A stretch of 64,000 nt of DNA, taken from positions 51,517,169 to 51,581,168 of the forward strand of contig OX485806.1 of assembly GCA_950295325.1 (NCBI GenBank), in the 5' to 3' direction. The translations under genes and the position numbers were made by a program. The first letter of the stretch is position 1; the number at the start of each line of letters is the position of its first letter. Below are positions 61,160 to 64,000 of the stretch, piece by piece. The notes under the pieces were generated by a model. It ran no database searches and had not been told where the DNA came from. It was given only the letters and a program-made list of their open reading frames with translations. This stretch comes from Polytrichum commune. Taxonomy: Eukaryota > Streptophyta > Polytrichopsida > Polytrichales > Polytrichaceae.

Positions 61160-63127
61160 TCATATATGCACAATTACACTCAACCAATTCAAATGAACAT
61201 TCAACTACATCAAATATGCATTCAAACATGAAAACAATCAAATCAACACTGACAACCTCCAAATATATATTTGTACACCTACAATATTCCAATCCTTAAA
61301 GCTCCAAGTACCAACTGATGCTTTAGCATGCACCAATACACCTTTAACACAAAACACCTCAAAAACTTCTCCAAGAGTTAAAACCACTAAAGATCCATTT
61401 CTCAACCAATTAGCAATCAAATCTCTAATTCTAGAACTATAACCTATAACCTATTACCTATTGAAGTACAACAGTACTATAGGCACCCCTTGTGAGCACA
61501 TGAAGAATGGGCACAATATTGAAGGGCAAACCACGAACAATGTTGCAGAACAATGAAGGGAGGACGTTCGTCATGGCCGTTGAAGAAGAATACATGTAGG
61601 AACATGGGAGGAGGCGATGATGGTTTTGGAGCTTGAATGGGGAGAACATGAACTTCAAAGGTGGGCTCAGTTGAAGACTTAACTAAGACCCCCAGCTAAA
61701 GACCTGGACAAGACCCTTGGTCAAGAACCCCAACAAAGATTTTTGTCTTAGGAAAGAGTTAAAGACCCTAGACTCAAGACTTACAAACTTGAGCAAAAGA
61801 TTTCAAAAGGAGTTGGGAAACTACTCAAACCGCTTAATATCGACGGAAGCTAGATGTTAAGAAACGGTTGGGCACTCATCTTAAAATGGAAGATCCCAAT
61901 TACCATATTTAATCTATATCAACATTCTAATGATTTATTTAGTAAATCCAAGGACCAGATTGTAATTAGGTCAATTTTAGATTTTGGAAACTACATAAAA
62001 GGGGAGCTAAAGGATCCTATTATGTCGAGGTCACCTTCAAACCCTTAGCAAACTTAGACGGTGTAATCCGCTGCTGACCGGTTTACATGGAAGTTACTCC
62101 CACCAAAATTTGATCCTTCATTTGATTTCCATTTCTGGTGAAGGTGTTTGCACTCATATAATTTTAATTTTGTGATACATAATCTTAATGCTCTTTTGAA
62201 TCCTCAAGGATAAATTGACCTCAGTTTTCAAGTTTATGTTCCCCGAAATCTAATGTCAAGGTTAGGTGTTCCTAAACCTTTATTAGATTTTGCATCTTAT
62301 ATGGATTTAGTAACATAATCCTTTTTCTAATCAAGAACCCTTTATAAATCTCTAAAGATAAAGTGTCCAAGTCTTTAAGTTTATGTTCCCCGAAACCCTA
62401 ATGTCAAGGTTAAGTGTTTTAGGGAGAACATCGTTCATACATACAATCTCTTTCATGGTTTGAATGATCATAAAAGATTCTTAATCCATTTAAGAATATG
62501 TACTTATGATAAGGTTACAATTCCTTGAAAGTCAAAACATACTCCCTCACTAAAGCATATTCATAAGATTTCCTTCCTATACTCAATTCCTAGAGTTCAC
62601 ATTTATATGCATGAAATCTTTCATTCCAAATGTTTGCCCTATGATTACTCAAGTTCTTTTCCTTGTAATTCCTAAATCATCATTTTAGAGTTTCTTTGGA
62701 GATCTTTAGGAATTCCTACGTAATCATTTCAAGTTCATTTGAATGACAAGATGTGTTTAGAGATGACATCTTGGATTGTAGTTTGACGTGGCCTAATCGA
62801 CGGCCATCTCCTTTCGGTCCTCCTCTTGATGGTGAAACCGATATCTCCACCAAGTAAAGTACCTTGTACTCTTTAACCCATGATTCTCCGATTCCAAACT
62901 AACTTTAGATGAAATTGCTCCGATTCCGAAAATGTGTCCTCCAAGTTCAAAATGTAATTTCTCAAAGAGGTCTTTCTCTTTTTGCTATTTTTAACCCGCC
63001 TTCGGTTTTCAAACTTCTCCAAACAAAACTAGGCTTGGGTGTTGTTTTACGGCCGTACACCTTCAAATTCTCCTACTTGCACATTCTCCAAGTTTTTGAG
63101 GACTTTCCGAAGCCTCTTATAATTTTA
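61160..63127. other. Intergenic DNA with one local duplication
   Basis: The only structure seen is a roughly 155-bp duplication at about 62195-62425, in which TTTATGTTCCCCGAAA then CTAATGTCAAGGTTA occurs twice. No genes are recognised. Confidence 0.55.
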
Positions 63128-63545
63128 GAAACTTGGATATATTTCAATCCAAGTCCGAGGTTGTATTTCAAACCTTTAAACTCCGCGAGGATATATTTCC
63201 ATTCTTAAAACTCCGCGAGGATATGTTTCAATCCTTAAAGCTCCGCGAGGATATATTTCAATCCTTAAAACTCCGCGAGGATATATTTCAATCCTTTAAA
63301 CTTCGCGAGGATGTATTTCAATCCTTTAGGTCTTCAAGCGCGACCGGTCTTGTAGTCCTCCAAATCTCTAAGTTTTTGAGGGCCTTCCAATTCTTTAAGT
63401 CTTCGCGCGTAACGATTTATCAATCCTCCAATCTCGGATGCCGAGGATCTTTCGATCCTTTAAGTCTTGAGCGTTCGAGGATTTTTCAATCCTTTTAATC
63501 TCCTAGGCCTCCGAGGATCTTTCGATCCTTTAAGTATTTCGAAAC
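63128..63545 (+). repeat. 30-bp tandem repeat, in frame
   Basis: Five units with exact 30-bp spacing (63181, 63211, 63241, 63271 and 63301) contain CTCCGCGAGGATATATTTCA. Diverged units extend to about 63545. In the frame 63133-63498 this gives a decapeptide repeat of the form LREDIFQSLK. With no start context, domain or neighbour, a protein product is doubtful. Confidence 0.9.
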
Positions 63546-64000
63546 CTCCGATTTCTTAAGGCACCGGTCTCAAGGTCCTTCAGTTGCGTGGGCCTCCAAA
63601 CTCCTAGTCCACCACCTCGAGTGCTTGCGTTTAAATGAGGGCTTATAGGGCCCCTAAGTGCCCCCCTTTATATAGGCTTTGAATTCAAGGGAAATGAAGA
63701 TGTGGCGGTTAGGTCTTAAAATGTATGTATTTGCTAATTTGGGCGCTGTATGTAACTACAATCTAAATGTGTCCCTGTCAGATATATTAATAGAACTATC
63801 ACGTGCCTAAAATAGATCTGTCAATGAGGTACATTCGGCCATGTCCTAACCGCCTAGATGTGCCATGAGTTGGTTATCATCCCTTCCCTCCATTCATCTC
63901 AAAATTGACTCATCATTCATTGACGGTAATGGAATTAGGTAAGTTCATCCAGAAATGGTCATCCTCTTTTGTCCTTCCATCTACCCTTCTACGGGTTCAT
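63546..64000. other. Window end, nothing recognised
   Basis: No reading frame, repeat or motif of note. Confidence 0.5.

Noticed and set aside
60561-61299. Several short plus-strand frames rich in His, Ser and Asn
   Set aside because: They arise from the degenerate 60-bp tandem repeat.
63181-63330. Regular short repeats resembling a CRISPR array
   Set aside because: The units adjoin without variable spacers and the context is a plant genome; it is a tandem repeat.

Overview
This is a stretch of plant nuclear DNA that is mostly transposable elements. It holds one intact host gene, no tRNA or rRNA gene, and no bacterial or organelle features. The gene (31503-34280, five exons with canonical GT-AG introns) has the UBA-SEP-UBX plan of plant PUX/p47 cofactors of CDC48. 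Together with Ty3/gypsy, Ty1/copia, hAT and SWIM-type Mutator-like (MULE) relics, this places the window in a TE-rich land plant. I suspect a non-flowering lineage, because of the ParB/methyltransferase relics and low gene density, but I cannot fix the clade.

Left part (1-23 kb): decayed exons of an unusual gene family (1-2935), then remains of one Ty3/gypsy family, here called family A. Its LTR is about 910-975 bp, starts TGTCGC, ends GCGACA, and is followed by an initiator-Met-tRNA-like primer site. Copies include an internally deleted element (3157-5971), a three-deep nest (9059-11913) followed by gag and RT relics, and further LTRs to 17609. A 340-bp MITE with 8-bp target duplications lies at 19510-19849.

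Middle (23-40 kb): a structurally complete Ty3/gypsy element with a chromodomain-like tail on the minus strand (23155-28351; TSD TACGG), the PUX gene, a coding-like minus-strand relic of unknown identity, and a gag relic (38418-40300).

Right part (40-64 kb): a 127-bp satellite-like array with a palindromic core, split by a solo LTR of a second family (family B, TGTGAGCCC...CCTCACA); a second decayed copy of the unusual gene family (43458-45465); a permuted integrase-LTR-primer-site fragment; a SWIM-type MULE split by a family A solo LTR; two short hAT elements with perfect 8-bp TSDs; a hAT-in-LTR-in-LTR nest (54824-59058); a copia gag relic; and several tandem repeats.

The most interesting content is the gene family at 1-2935 and 43458-45465. 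The two copies align exon by exon over their shared middle. Together they suggest a spliced gene with a ParB-like domain, a middle helical region, and a DNA N4/N6 methyltransferase-like domain with beta-class motif order. Both copies are broken by frameshifts and stops. Several of the stops sit where a tryptophan codon would fit.
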